From Azophilus sp965214305 (GTDB lineage Bacteria > Pseudomonadota > Gammaproteobacteria > Pseudomonadales > Azotimanducaceae), in NCBI GenBank assembly GCA_965214305.1, contig OZ243949.1, positions 186,001 through 250,000 of the forward strand: a stretch of 64,000 nt of DNA. The letters are read 5' to 3'. Shown here piece after piece: positions 1 through 8,477 of the stretch (position 1 is its first letter; each line of letters begins with the position of its first letter). The notes beneath the pieces are model-generated. The model did not search any database, was not told the origin of the DNA, and saw only the letters and a program-made list of their open reading frames with translations. The translations under genes and the position numbers were made by a program.

Positions 1-2839
1 CGTAGATGATCCCCTGGGGGCCGACCGGCCGATGGATTTTGCGGTAACGACAAGCCGCTCGCGACAGCCACGTCTTGCGGAACGATTGCTGGACGACCCG
101 GTTGAGGACGGCGACGCCATATCCCGCCCCGCGCACGGGCGAAAGAATTTGCCACTGCTCTGCCTTGGGTAGAGCTTCGGGATCGCGGCTGCGCCAGAAG
201 TAGGTTGCGCCGTTGTATGTCGTGGCGCCCAGACTGCATTCGAAGCCGACTTCGTCGTCCGGACCGTCGAGTTTGAGCTCCTTCTCGATGAGGTTCAGGA
301 GCTTCGCCTTCAGATCCTCGTCGTCGGTCCAGGACTCGAAGCGAATTTCCTCCATCTTCTCCGTATCAAGACGGTTCCAGATCTCGTCCGCTGCGGGGTC
401 GGGGTTGCCCCCGAACCAGGTCGCGAGCAACAGATCCGCGCGAGTTGTGCCCTGCTGGCGACGCGGGACCGTAAGCTCGGCGTAGCCGCGACCGATCCGC
501 GGAAACCGGTGTTCGATTGCATCGGGTTCAAGCTCGCGCACGATATCGACGAACGGCCGGCCGCTTCCGATCGGGGGAAGCTGACGAGGATCGCCTACCA
601 GGACCAAGCGCTCGACACCGCTCAGAGCGTCGAGCAACGCGGCGAGTTGCTCTTCGGTGAGCATGGAGCATTCGTCGACGATCACGGTCCCGTAATCGCG
701 GCAACGATCCGGACTGCGCGTGACGAGGTATCGGCCGGTCTCGGTGTTGTAGCGATCGCCATAGCGCATCAGGAACTGCGCGATGGTGAGTCCGCCGGCA
801 ACCCCGGTCCTCTTTTCGAGTTGGACACGGGCCTTCCCGGTGGGCGCCAGGAGCAATACGCTGCCGGCAGCGACATCCTCCAGCTCGCAGAGCATCTTCA
901 GCAGCGTCGTCTTTCCCGTGCCAGCGGCCCCGATGAGCACTGAAAGGCGCGAAGCGAACAGCTCTTCGAGCGCGGCTGCCTTCTCGCGACGGGCCTGGGT
1001 TTCGATCTCTGCGTCATCGCTGTCTTGGGGAAGATCGCCGAGAGAACGGCCCACGATGACCGGATAATCGTGGTTGCCACGATGGCGTTGGCTCCTTGGA
1101 CCCAAGCGCTTGTGGACGGTGCGGCGGACAAGATCGGCCGTGTCGACGAATCGCTGAAGCTGATACGCGGGGTGGTCGCCCGTCATCTCGACCGGCTTGA
1201 CGACACCTTGCAACAGTTCGCCAAGGCCGGCGAGTACCTCTGGTCCTACCGGGCAGTCGGTTTCGAGCGGCATGTTGGCGATGAATGTCGACAGCAACGC
1301 GCGGGGTAGCAGCGTATGGCCCTGCTCGGCGCCCTGCTCGAGTGCCGCGACCACGAGTGCGCGGACTCGACGTGGGTCAACCTTGTCCGTAAGGCGCGAA
1401 CCGTCGGGAAGAGGATGTTCTTTCAGTACCGTGCTGCTGGGCAGCATCCCCCGGTCGATGGTGGTCACCGAGATGGCATCGCCCGACACGCGGTCGAGCT
1501 CGCAGAGCAGGTACGGGTTCTCGATGAGTGACGCATCGTCGACGTCGGTCGGTCTGTTGTCGGGATTGAAGAACCGTTTCATCTGATCGGAACTCAGGGA
1601 AAACCGGCTGAGCAGTTTCAACAACGCCTTGCGTTCCGCAGTCATGGCGCCCCAGGTGCGGGCGAATCCTTCCCCAATGCGATCCTTGAGGATCCCGGAT
1701 GCGGTGCTGGGAGCTTGGACTATCCGTTCGAACGCCGGCCACGGATCGATGTTGCCGTCAACGCTTCCCTGCACGCATTGGCCCGCGATTTCGTAGGCGA
1801 TGAGGTTCCCGTGATCGCCGAGGAATGCCGTCAGTGCGGATCCGAAGCCGGGGAAGGGTCCCCGCATACGCCACAAACGATTGAGTTGTTGGTCGAGCCA
1901 CGCCGAAACCTGCTCCCAAGGCCCGGGAAGCACCTCCTGAATTCGCCCCAGCGCGCGGAGGCAGCTCAGGACCGATGCGATCGCTTCGTCGTGGGGCACG
2001 TGCTCCGAGCCATAGGAAAAGCTCCAGAACGCTTCGTCTGGAGCGAATGCCAAGAACTGTTCGGGGTCCACCCCCTGCTCCAGAGCAAGGTCGAACAGCT
2101 CGCGATAGGGAAAGAGAAATCCGTCCGCGAAGCCCGGGCGAATGGAATGCCCGACGTTACGTTCCCAGAGTACGCTGCGATGGGGAGGGTTCTTCGTGGC
2201 GTACTGGTATTCGACATGCTCGTCGACTCCTTTCACGAGGCCCACGCCCGCGATGACACGACTTGCAGATGCGGACAGGGGCGTATCCTTCGCGTAGAAG
2301 AAGCAGAGCGATTCCTCGGGTCGGACGGCGCCGAAGAACGTGTCGAGCATGACGAGCTGGTTGGAGCGGTCCTGAATCCAGGCGGTGGAGAATCCGAGAT
2401 CGGGCTCGCGGTCGGGTTGGAATCCAAGGCCGTAGCGTTCGACGAGTTCTGCATTCTCATTGACCAACATCCAGCGATAGGGCAGACACGCAGCGCTGTA
2501 GGGGCGCATGGTAAACGGTGTCGGGAGGAAGTGGCCGTGAGATTCGGAGTTGCGCTCGACGTAGGGGTGTCGCTTGCTGAGCGTGACGGGGAACGGGGCC
2601 ATGAAGTTGGCCCGTTCGGAGATGCACGGAGGGAGCCAGTCCGGCGACAAATCCGAGAAGGATTGTCCGGCAACGTGTTCCTCGGCCGCATCGTCCTTGC
2701 TCTCCGAGATTCTGGGCAACGCTCGGCAAGCGGTGTTGGCAGTGGGCTTTCGGCAGACGGTACCAGCCCAGCCGGCGTCGTGCCATGGCACCCGGATCGA
2801 GAGGTGTTGGACTGGAAGGCGGCGCGCTCCTGTAATCAC
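1..2839 (-). CDS. RecD-like SF1 DNA helicase, N-terminal part (runs off the left edge)
   Basis: The minus-strand frame is open from a TAA at 2855-2857 to position 1, so 946 residues are visible and the C-terminus lies outside. The GTG at 2839 is chosen because GGAGAG sits 7 bases upstream. About 600 residues of unassigned N-terminal sequence precede a RecD/UvrD-like core: Walker A GAAGTGKTT with Lys643, a second Gly-Lys motif LLLAPTGKARVQLEKR, Walker B VDECSML with Asp722-Glu723, then LVLVGDPRQLPPIGSGRP. The order and motifs are those of SF1 helicases of the RecD branch, which unwind DNA with ATP. The N-terminal region is unlike RecD and may set the specificity. It sits in an accessory segment beside an IS remnant and a toxin operon. 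The helicase call is firm; a defence role is only a guess. Confidence 0.85.
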   Translation of the reverse strand, partial: MITGARRLPVQHLSIRVPWHDAGWAGTVCRKPTANTACRALPRISESKDDAAEEHVAGQSFSDLSPDWLPPCISERANFMAPFPVTLSKRHPYVERNSESHGHFLPTPFTMRPYSAACLPYRWMLVNENAELVERYGLGFQPDREPDLGFSTAWIQDRSNQLVMLDTFFGAVRPEESLCFFYAKDTPLSASASRVIAGVGLVKGVDEHVEYQYATKNPPHRSVLWERNVGHSIRPGFADGFLFPYRELFDLALEQGVDPEQFLAFAPDEAFWSFSYGSEHVPHDEAIASVLSCLRALGRIQEVLPGPWEQVSAWLDQQLNRLWRMRGPFPGFGSALTAFLGDHGNLIAYEIAGQCVQGSVDGNIDPWPAFERIVQAPSTASGILKDRIGEGFARTWGAMTAERKALLKLLSRFSLSSDQMKRFFNPDNRPTDVDDASLIENPYLLCELDRVSGDAISVTTIDRGMLPSSTVLKEHPLPDGSRLTDKVDPRRVRALVVAALEQGAEQGHTLLPRALLSTFIANMPLETDCPVGPEVLAGLGELLQGVVKPVEMTGDHPAYQLQRFVDTADLVRRTVHKRLGPRSQRHRGNHDYPVIVGRSLGDLPQDSDDAEIETQARREKAAALEELFASRLSVLIGAAGTGKTTLLKMLCELEDVAAGSVLLLAPTGKARVQLEKRTGVAGGLTIAQFLMRYGDRYNTETGRYLVTRSPDRCRDYGTVIVDECSMLTEEQLAALLDALSGVERLVLVGDPRQLPPIGSGRPFVDIVRELEPDAIEHRFPRIGRGYAELTVPRRQQGTTRADLLLATWFGGNPDPAADEIWNRLDTEKMEEIRFESWTDDEDLKAKLLNLIEKELKLDGPDDEVGFECSLGATTYNGATYFWRSRDPEALPKAEQWQILSPVRGAGYGVAVLNRVVQQSFRKTWLSRAACRYRKIHRPVGPQGIIY

Positions 2840-2917
2840 GAGCAATCTCTCCGGTTAGGTCGTGGTGAGTGGATGATGGGGGATGTAGGCGTTGAAGGAT
2901 ATTATGGTGGGCCAGCA

Positions 2918-3127
2918 CCGCGACTTCACCTTCCACAAGCCCTCCGCGATCATCCATTGGTGCAGCGCCTCCACGCTCAGCCGATGCCCGTGAACATCCG
3001 CCAGCTTCTCGCATGCCAAGGTCGGGCCGAAATCCCAATAGCGCTCCCGCACACAGGCCATCGCTTCCCGACGAACCCCCGCCCCGATCATGTTGTTCGG
3101 CCGCTTCCCCCGGTGCCTCGACACAAG
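2918..3127 (-). pseudogene. Transposase fragment, same family as the intact copy at 57418
   Basis: About 70 residues, from LVSRHRGKRPNN to EGLWKVKSR, align without gaps to residues about 57-127 of the intact transposase at 57418-58716, including the shared block WDFGPTLACEKL / PDFGPTLACEKL. The first 56 residues and everything after residue about 127, including the whole DDE catalytic core, are missing. It therefore carries two deletions and cannot be active. The flanking terminal repeat at 3172-3197 supports the assignment. Confidence 0.85.
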
Positions 3128-3171
3128 CCCATCCCCACTCGAAAAGCAAAAAACACCACTACAATCCAAAA

Positions 3172-3197
3172 GGGGACATTACTGCTTTGAGCTGACA
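3172..3197 (-). repeat. Terminal inverted repeat of the decayed insertion sequence
   Basis: Read on the minus strand this 26-bp sequence starts with TGT and ends ATGTCCCC. It matches the left terminal repeat of the intact element (57345-57370) at 24 of 26 positions. It marks the outer end of the remnant that carries the transposase fragment at 2918-3127. Confidence 0.85.
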
Positions 3198-3284
3198 TTG
3201 AGGTGTCGAACGGAAACACGGACTGCCGTTTCATGTATTTTAGCTCCGTCGTGGGGGGTTAGAAGTTCCAGATCACCAGAAGTT

Positions 3285-3767
3285 CTATAACGGCTTTTGG
3301 GCATTCCACCGAGGATTGCAGTCAGAGATCAGCTTCCGTTCAATGGAGTCCAATTCGCCCTCATCTTCTTCCCGAAACCAAACCTTGATGCGTTGATCGG
3401 CTTGTGCGGCAAGAAATATCTCGTTGTTGATCCGGCAATTCGTGGACTGACCACCTTGATAGCAGTTCGCTGGAGAAATCACCCCGTAGCCTTGGGATCC
3501 CCAGCGTTGGGCCAAGTCGCTTGTCTTGCCAACGTATCTTAGTTCCCCGTTGACGGTAACCACATAAATGCCGGGTTTCGACGGCAACCCAACTGCCACA
3601 AATTGGCAAAATGGACCCGCACCGTGCTTGTTGAGTTGTTTGAGGTGCGCCTTGCAGTACCGACTTTGGGGCTCAAACTGCTCAATGTCATCGTTATGCG
3701 TCTTTTTGGGTTTGATATGCACTGATTTTGTAATGCTGTAGCCGTTCAAGGTAAGCGTTGAGTTCAT
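3285..3767 (-). CDS. GIY-YIG nuclease family protein
   Basis: A 160-residue protein. The start at 3767 is preceded by AGGGGA about 8 bases upstream; an upstream in-frame extension reads through the PIN gene in another frame and is rejected. The GIY-YIG fold signature is visible: GIY at 66-68, YVG at 78-80, Arg88 of the LAQRW helix, Glu143 in SIERKL and Asn151 in NPRWN, which are the positions of the catalytic residues in this nuclease family. It is the last gene of a minus-strand trio, 16 bases after the PIN toxin gene, which suggests co-transcription. Whether it belongs functionally to the toxin-antitoxin pair is inference. The 64-residue N-terminal extension is not recognised. Confidence 0.75.
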   Translation of the reverse strand: MNSTLTLNGYSITKSVHIKPKKTHNDDIEQFEPQSRYCKAHLKQLNKHGAGPFCQFVAVGLPSKPGIYVVTVNGELRYVGKTSDLAQRWGSQGYGVISPANCYQGGQSTNCRINNEIFLAAQADQRIKVWFREEDEGELDSIERKLISDCNPRWNAQKPL

Positions 3768-3783
3768 AAGTGTTTCCCCTTGC

Positions 3784-4206
3784 TTAGAGTGCCGCGTTGG
3801 CGAGTGGTTGAATGAAGTGAATGCCCGGTACAACCTTGCGGCTGAGCCGCTCGTCGTTGGTGATGAACAGATCCACGCCCGCAACGGCAGCACAGCTGAG
3901 TTGGATCGCATCGGGCGGTTTTATCGATCGGTCCCGGTGGATTTGGGCGAATGTCGTCGCCGCGCTTTGGTCGAAGGGCAATACGGTTGAGGCCGCTAAG
4001 ATCGCCTGCTCATATTGGCGGGCCAAGGCATTGTTCCCCGCCTCAACCGGTCGCACCAGAATCTCGCCGAGGGTAAGTGTGGAGGTGAGTAGTTCGTCGC
4101 TACGTTCGAGCATTCGCTCGCGCAGCGCCACAACTTTTTCGGTCAGTTCGCCCTTGTCCTCGAACAGGTACACAAACAGGTTCGTATCCCAGAATATGCG
4201 GCTCAT
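3784..4206 (-). CDS. PIN-domain toxin (VapC-like ribonuclease)
   Basis: A 140-residue PIN-domain protein, the usual size for VapC-type toxins, which are Mg-dependent ribonucleases held in check by a partner protein. Conserved acidic residues are visible: Asp7 in FWDTN, Glu48 in TLGEIL, Asp99 in KPPDAIQ and Asp118 in TNDERL. Its ATG overlaps the stop of the upstream gene by 4 bases (ATGA), the typical coupling of an antitoxin-toxin pair. The target RNA cannot be inferred. Confidence 0.85.
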   Translation of the reverse strand: MSRIFWDTNLFVYLFEDKGELTEKVVALRERMLERSDELLTSTLTLGEILVRPVEAGNNALARQYEQAILAASTVLPFDQSAATTFAQIHRDRSIKPPDAIQLSCAAVAGVDLFITNDERLSRKVVPGIHFIQPLANAAL

Positions 4207-4685
4207 TGCCAGCCAGCCCGTTGACGGCGAACATAGGCGTCAGCTTCTTCGTCGGCCCAGATTTCCTTGCCAAGACCGCGCAGGGCTAGAACAGGGTCCC
4301 CGGTTCGGCCGTTCGCGCCGGCATACTCTTGGCTATACCAATCGATCAAGCCGCGGTATTTTTCCGGAAGCGCATCCCGGACGGGGGCCTCCTTCCCGGT
4401 TGACCGCTGCGGATGGCAGGGGTCCCCCGGTCGAAAAAGGCGCCGCCGACCTAGTGCGGGCTCGTACAACATCCGATATCGGCCTGAATTCGGCGCCTTG
4501 TTGGCCACGCAATGCGAATGGACATGCACCCTGACGCCCGGCCTGAGCGGCTTGCCCGCCACCGCGGCCGCCTCCGCTTGAGCCATGATCTCGCCAACGG
4601 AAAAATCGGCCTGCTCCGGGTGTTTTCGATGCAATTCTGCGGTAGCGAGCCAGACTTCGTCGGCGACCTTTATGTGATTGTCCAT
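4203..4685 (-). CDS. Antitoxin-like protein of an unrecognised family, partner of the PIN toxin
   Basis: A 160-residue soluble protein lying directly upstream of, and overlapping by 4 bases, the PIN-toxin gene. It matches no antitoxin family that I recognise (not AbrB, Phd, RHH or MerR). The N-terminal half has a helical segment starting at HIKVADEVWLA followed by FSVGEIMAQAEAAAV, which could be a small DNA-binding region. The centre has a His/Cys-bearing stretch VHVHSHCVANKAP and an Arg-rich stretch GRRRLFRPGD. Its position makes antitoxin the best guess. The palindrome 24 bases upstream of its start is a candidate autoregulatory site. Confidence 0.6.
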   Translation of the reverse strand: MDNHIKVADEVWLATAELHRKHPEQADFSVGEIMAQAEAAAVAGKPLRPGVRVHVHSHCVANKAPNSGRYRMLYEPALGRRRLFRPGDPCHPQRSTGKEAPVRDALPEKYRGLIDWYSQEYAGANGRTGDPVLALRGLGKEIWADEEADAYVRRQRAGWQ

Positions 4686-4708
4686 GTTCAGCCCTTATAA
4701 ATTGTTCA

Positions 4709-4725
4709 TACCAATATTATTGGTA
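4709..4725. promoter_or_regulatory. Palindromic operator candidate of the toxin-antitoxin operon
   Basis: TACCAAT-ATT-ATTGGTA is a perfect 7-bp inverted repeat with a 3-bp spacer in an AT-rich stretch immediately upstream of the antitoxin-like gene. Type II antitoxins normally bind such sites to repress their own operon. Confidence 0.6.
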
Positions 4726-4878
4726 CAAAACCTTACTCCAGGTCAAACTGGGGAGTCAATGGTTTTTTTGTTGGCTGTTTCCATTGGGGAGGTATCGACA
4801 CAACGGTCCGCAAGCCGGGCAAGCTGATGCCCTACTATTTACTTGGACGACGAGGGCTATTTGGGCGTCGGGAGCAGA

Positions 4879-6735
4879 TCAATCCGAATCAAGCATGTCC
4901 GCATAGGGGTTGGTGACCTTCAGGCTCACCGGCAAACCGAACCCCGGCAGTTCTATGCTATCGCGGCTGATGCTGAGGTCTTCGCCTTCAAGCACGCCCT
5001 CGCCGAAACGGTAAATCGGCGGTTGCGTTGCTTTGAGCATCGCCGCGTCATAGGCGGCGCGGGCTTCCCGTACCGACTCGTTGCGCCGCAAATAGGCCGC
5101 AAAAGCCGCCTTGCCCCAGCGTCGCTTCAGCATGGCTCGGCTGAAGGCGGGCGAGAGGAACAATCCGGTGGCGTTATTGCCGCCGAAACCCTTGGAGTTA
5201 ATGAGCGCGCCCGGCATGGCGGCGGGGTCGATTTCGACATGTTGCATGGGCAGGTGCAGGTTGCTGTCGTGGACATCCTCGGCGATGTGGTCGATGCTGG
5301 TGATGCCCGGTATCCAACCGTGTTCCCAGGCGCCCATGGCGGCGGCGAGTTGGTCGCCGGCCGCCGCCGCCATGGAGTGCCCCACATAGGCTTTCACCGC
5401 GCTCACCAGCCAATTCTCGATACCGTGGAGTTTGGCCATTTCGTTGAGGATGTGCGATTCCGTGACGCGATTCTGGGGCGTGCCGGTGCCGTGCGCCTGG
5501 ATGTGGGTGCCTTCGCGCAGCCCCTTGTCGCCGAGGATGGCGCGCGCCATGGCCATGGCCTTGGCGACGGTTAGGTAGTTGCCGACACCCGGCCCGGGAA
5601 TCGATTTCTTGTAGCCGTCGGCGTTGATATAGACGGCTGGCACGGTACCGAGTACTTCCGCGCCGAGTTCCATCGCCAGTTCATCGTCCATCATCAGCAC
5701 ATAGTTGGCGGCTTCGCCGGCGGTGAAACCCGCATTGCTCGAAAACGGCCGGCTTGTCCGCCTTAGATCGGCGGTGTCGGTGCCGTCGAGTTGCCGGATG
5801 GCCTCGTCCTCCGATAACGCGCCCATGGTGCGGTAGGCATCGATGACGGCGGGCTGTATCGGCGCTTCGGCGTTGCCGGCCACCACCACGCGCCTGGCAC
5901 CGGAGCGGATGTCGTCGATACCCTGCTTGACGCTGTACAAGAAGGTTGCACAGGCACCGAGTACGCCGCCCGTGCCGCCTACCGAGCCGAGCACATAGGC
6001 GTTGATGAAATCGCCGGGCATTTCCGGCAAACCGAGGGCGGCGCTCTTGGAGTTAACGCGCTTGCCAACCAGGCTGTTCTGGAACACGCCACCGTAGCCC
6101 TCCGGATCCATTTGCGAAAGGGCGCTGGTTGAATAGGCGGCGAATTCATCCGGCGCGACCCGGTTTTTCAGCAGTTCCAGGGACAAGCCGGATGAACGCA
6201 GCGCATCGGAGGCGGCGAACAGGGTGAATTGCAGGCCGCGCGGATGACTGCGCGCCGGATACAAGGCCGCCGGGTCGAAGCCGGTAGGTGCTTGGCCCGC
6301 GCTCGAAACCTTGGAAACGCGCTGGTCGGGAAGCAGGGTTGATAGTTTGGCCGTCACCCTGACCCGCACGCTATCGGCGTCCTGTTCGCGCACAACCCAG
6401 CCGTCCGGCAGCTGCTCGGGCAACTGCCGCTTGGCGACGACGAATTCGAGGGGCGCATCGGCACCCTGCAGGGACAGCGCGCGGTTCCAACGCACGGCGG
6501 CGGGGTCGAATAGCTCGATGCGGCGAATCAGGGTGTGGTCGTTGATGTACTTGCGGGTTTCCGGTCGGTTTGGATCCCCGCCCAGATTCATCAGGGTGGC
6601 CAGGCTTCGATAGGTAAGGCGGCGATCGGCTTCCCCGAGCGCATCCACCACCAAACGCCGGTAGGCGTGATGGCAGGAAACCCGGCCCGCCGGGTTGATC
6701 CCGCCAAAGCCGACAATGATTGGAAGTCGAGACAC
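4879..6735 (-). CDS. fabY: Beta-ketoacyl-ACP synthase, FabY type
   Basis: A 618-residue condensing enzyme. The GTG start at 6735 gives SRLPIIVGFGG, the conserved N-terminus of Pseudomonas FabY, a long ketoacyl synthase that primes type II fatty acid synthesis from malonyl-ACP in place of FabH. The full Cys-His-His triad is present: Cys262 in GACATF, His415 in QAHGTGTP and His453 in VGHS. The C-terminal NSKGFGGNNATG motif is also typical. The reading frame is open further upstream, but that extension has no family similarity. Together with the fused acetyl-CoA carboxylase 2.5 kb away it suggests an unusual set-up of fatty acid initiation. No neighbour is close enough to share a transcript. Confidence 0.85.
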   Translation of the reverse strand: MSRLPIIVGFGGINPAGRVSCHHAYRRLVVDALGEADRRLTYRSLATLMNLGGDPNRPETRKYINDHTLIRRIELFDPAAVRWNRALSLQGADAPLEFVVAKRQLPEQLPDGWVVREQDADSVRVRVTAKLSTLLPDQRVSKVSSAGQAPTGFDPAALYPARSHPRGLQFTLFAASDALRSSGLSLELLKNRVAPDEFAAYSTSALSQMDPEGYGGVFQNSLVGKRVNSKSAALGLPEMPGDFINAYVLGSVGGTGGVLGACATFLYSVKQGIDDIRSGARRVVVAGNAEAPIQPAVIDAYRTMGALSEDEAIRQLDGTDTADLRRTSRPFSSNAGFTAGEAANYVLMMDDELAMELGAEVLGTVPAVYINADGYKKSIPGPGVGNYLTVAKAMAMARAILGDKGLREGTHIQAHGTGTPQNRVTESHILNEMAKLHGIENWLVSAVKAYVGHSMAAAAGDQLAAAMGAWEHGWIPGITSIDHIAEDVHDSNLHLPMQHVEIDPAAMPGALINSKGFGGNNATGLFLSPAFSRAMLKRRWGKAAFAAYLRRNESVREARAAYDAAMLKATQPPIYRFGEGVLEGEDLSISRDSIELPGFGLPVSLKVTNPYADMLDSD

Positions 6736-7494
6736 CTTAACCAGCCAAATCGACAAATCCTGTTTTAGGAGCGGCGCACCCTTGCAGTTTCTGTGGCAGT
6801 GTCCAAGCCGGACACTCTTCGGGTCGGGGCGGATTGTAGGGAAGATAGCGCACGGGTGCGATACCATCGCTCGATTGATGTTGCCAACAAAGCCGCTACA
6901 GGCCTTGGATTGCCGAACCCCCAACGAGTATCCTGTCCACACCGAGAACATGTCCGACCTGACAACCAAAAATTCCGAAATGTCTTGAGCCGCGCTTTCC
7001 CCAGTTCAAGCAACGGGCTGCGGGCGACTTGGAGATGGCCTTTCCCGAGCCGCTGCAAGACCAGCGTTGTCCAATGAGAACATGATGCTGAATGGGAGCG
7101 GAAGTCGGGGCTGGTGGCGGTGGCGTGTCGGTTAATGGAAAGAGGCGCGATTGTGGACATCGGCACCCTAGTCAAGGGCCGCCTCGGCGTTCCCGGCCGG
7201 CGCCGTCACGCCGCGCGGCGCATGTCGGCGCCGATCGCCCTGAGCAGATCGCGCGCCCGGTTGACGCGGCGCGCCGTCCAGCAGCGTCCGCATCTCTTCC
7301 ATCGTCTTCACCCGCCGCAGGTCCATGTCCACAATCATCCTCCAATGATCGCGGATCCATCACCCGTTCACCCTCATCTAGCGTTGGAATCAGCCCTAGG
7401 CTTCACCCTCATGTAGCGTTGGACAACTAAACGTATTTTTAGGGAAAAACATTGGGTACAATGGCCGCAATTAGCATCATTTTTAGAAAGAGAA
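6736..7494. other. Intergenic region, no confident gene
   Basis: Open frames here have no recognisable product. On the minus strand near 7172-7340 a short stretch beginning MDLRRVKTMEEMRTLLDG resembles the first residues of some integrase-core transposases, but the similarity stops there. Together with the short direct repeats at 7367-7423 this could be the worn end of a mobile element. The last 60 bases before 7495 are AT-rich and probably hold the promoter of the secreted-protein gene. Confidence 0.4.
7367..7423. repeat. Two direct copies of a 22-bp sequence, 35-bp period
   Basis: The copies TTCACCCTCAT-TAGCGTTGGA at 7367-7388 and 7402-7423 differ at one base (C/G between CAT and TAG). Short spaced repeats of this kind are found at ends of some insertion sequences, where transposase binds; none is intact here. 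Confidence 0.6.
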
Positions 7495-8100
7495 ATGAAC
7501 AAATTACATAACTCGCCTCTCAGCATGAAATCAGCAACCCTGTTACTGCTCGCAGTAGTGGCGTTGCCGGCAACTGCGGAGAACTATTGCGGGCTCCAAA
7601 ACATCAAGATGTCCGCGGCTACCACCGCCAATCCCGCTGGCTCACTCAGGCAGACGATAAATGAAGGCGCGGGTTTGATGGATCAATGGTTTCAATTTGA
7701 GCTGAAGGGATCGTGCGCATTTCCACCCAAGAGAGAGAAACCAACAGATTTAGGCCCGGGAAGAGAAACGGTATTCGGCACTGTGAGAGATACGATATTC
7801 ACGTCGGTCTTTTACGACCTTGACTTCTGCTTTCAAGTGGATCAGACCGCTGGCGAAATGGTTGTAATGACCAATACGTCTGCCAATCCGGCACCAAGAA
7901 TATTTGAAAATGAACAGCCAGTTTGCGCTAAATTCGACAAACTGCAGGCCAAGACTCAGAAGGTCAAGGTATATGTTCAGCCCAAAAACAACGCATGTAA
8001 AGACAGTAGATATATGAACAGGATCATCGCCTCGATGTCCAACCCCTTCGGTTATGCGTTTTTCGAGATCATCGATAACGATACAGCAGCGTGTGACTAA
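7495..8100 (+). CDS. Predicted secreted protein with six cysteines, unknown function
   Basis: A 201-residue protein with a hydrophobic export signal (SATLLLLAVVALP, residues about 13-25) ending near ATAEN. The predicted mature part has six cysteines in NYC, GSC, DFC, PVC, NAC and AAC, which could form three disulphides. No family is recognised. Base composition is visibly more AT-rich than the neighbouring genes, which hints at recent arrival. The start at 7495 has only a weak AAAGAGAA upstream; the Met at 7525 is an alternative that would leave a more standard signal peptide. It stands alone between fabY and moaB. Confidence 0.65.
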   Translation: MNKLHNSPLSMKSATLLLLAVVALPATAENYCGLQNIKMSAATTANPAGSLRQTINEGAGLMDQWFQFELKGSCAFPPKREKPTDLGPGRETVFGTVRDTIFTSVFYDLDFCFQVDQTAGEMVVMTNTSANPAPRIFENEQPVCAKFDKLQAKTQKVKVYVQPKNNACKDSRYMNRIIASMSNPFGYAFFEIIDNDTAACD

Positions 8101-8476
8101 TTCGTTCGTGTGGACATCGAGTTGGGTTCACCGCTACGCCAATAGCGCTAAAGTCTATCACCATTGCACCAATATAGTAGCTATAGCGATCAGTTGGACT
8201 TGGGAACGCGCTACACTTTGGTTTTACATGTGGGGTCAAATCCCTCCGAGAACCTCGCCGCAAGGGCCTGTTTCGAGACGGAGCCCGATCTGTCTAGGCC
8301 CCTTGCCCAATATGGTGACATTGGCCACTCCGGGACGGCGCGCGCGGTTGCTATGCCTTTGTTAACCTTTCTGATCCCAGTAGCCGAAGAAAGGTCCAAG
8401 CCTGCCTGTGCGGGGTGAAGCCGATGCGACGGCGATGGCGGATTTTCGCTTTCGCGACTTCCAAAGGCAGAGGCGC
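8101..8476. other. Intergenic region holding one copy of a dispersed repeat
   Basis: No coding sequence is supported. Bases 8427-8477 carry a roughly 50-bp sequence that recurs at 15518-15565; the rest shows nothing recognisable. Confidence 0.5.
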
Positions 8477-8477
8477 C
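8427..8477. repeat. Dispersed repeat, copy 1
   Basis: The stretch contains GGCGATGGCGGATTTTCGCT and CGCGACTTCCAAAGGCAGAG. It matches 15518-15565 at nearly every position apart from two single-base gaps and a few substitutions. Both copies lie between genes. Confidence 0.7.

Noticed and set aside
1715..3190. Long plus-strand open frame (491 codons)
   Set aside because: It is the exact antisense of the RecD-like helicase frame and of the IS fossil. It lacks recognisable motifs, while the minus strand has Walker A, Walker B and other helicase motifs.
6765..7175. Minus-strand frame of 136 codons upstream of fabY
   Set aside because: No ribosome site, no motif, and Ser/Arg-rich composition typical of chance frames in GC-rich DNA.
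7367..7423. CRISPR-like repeat pair
   Set aside because: Only two copies with a 13-bp spacer, no palindromic repeat, no cas genes. Too short to be an array.
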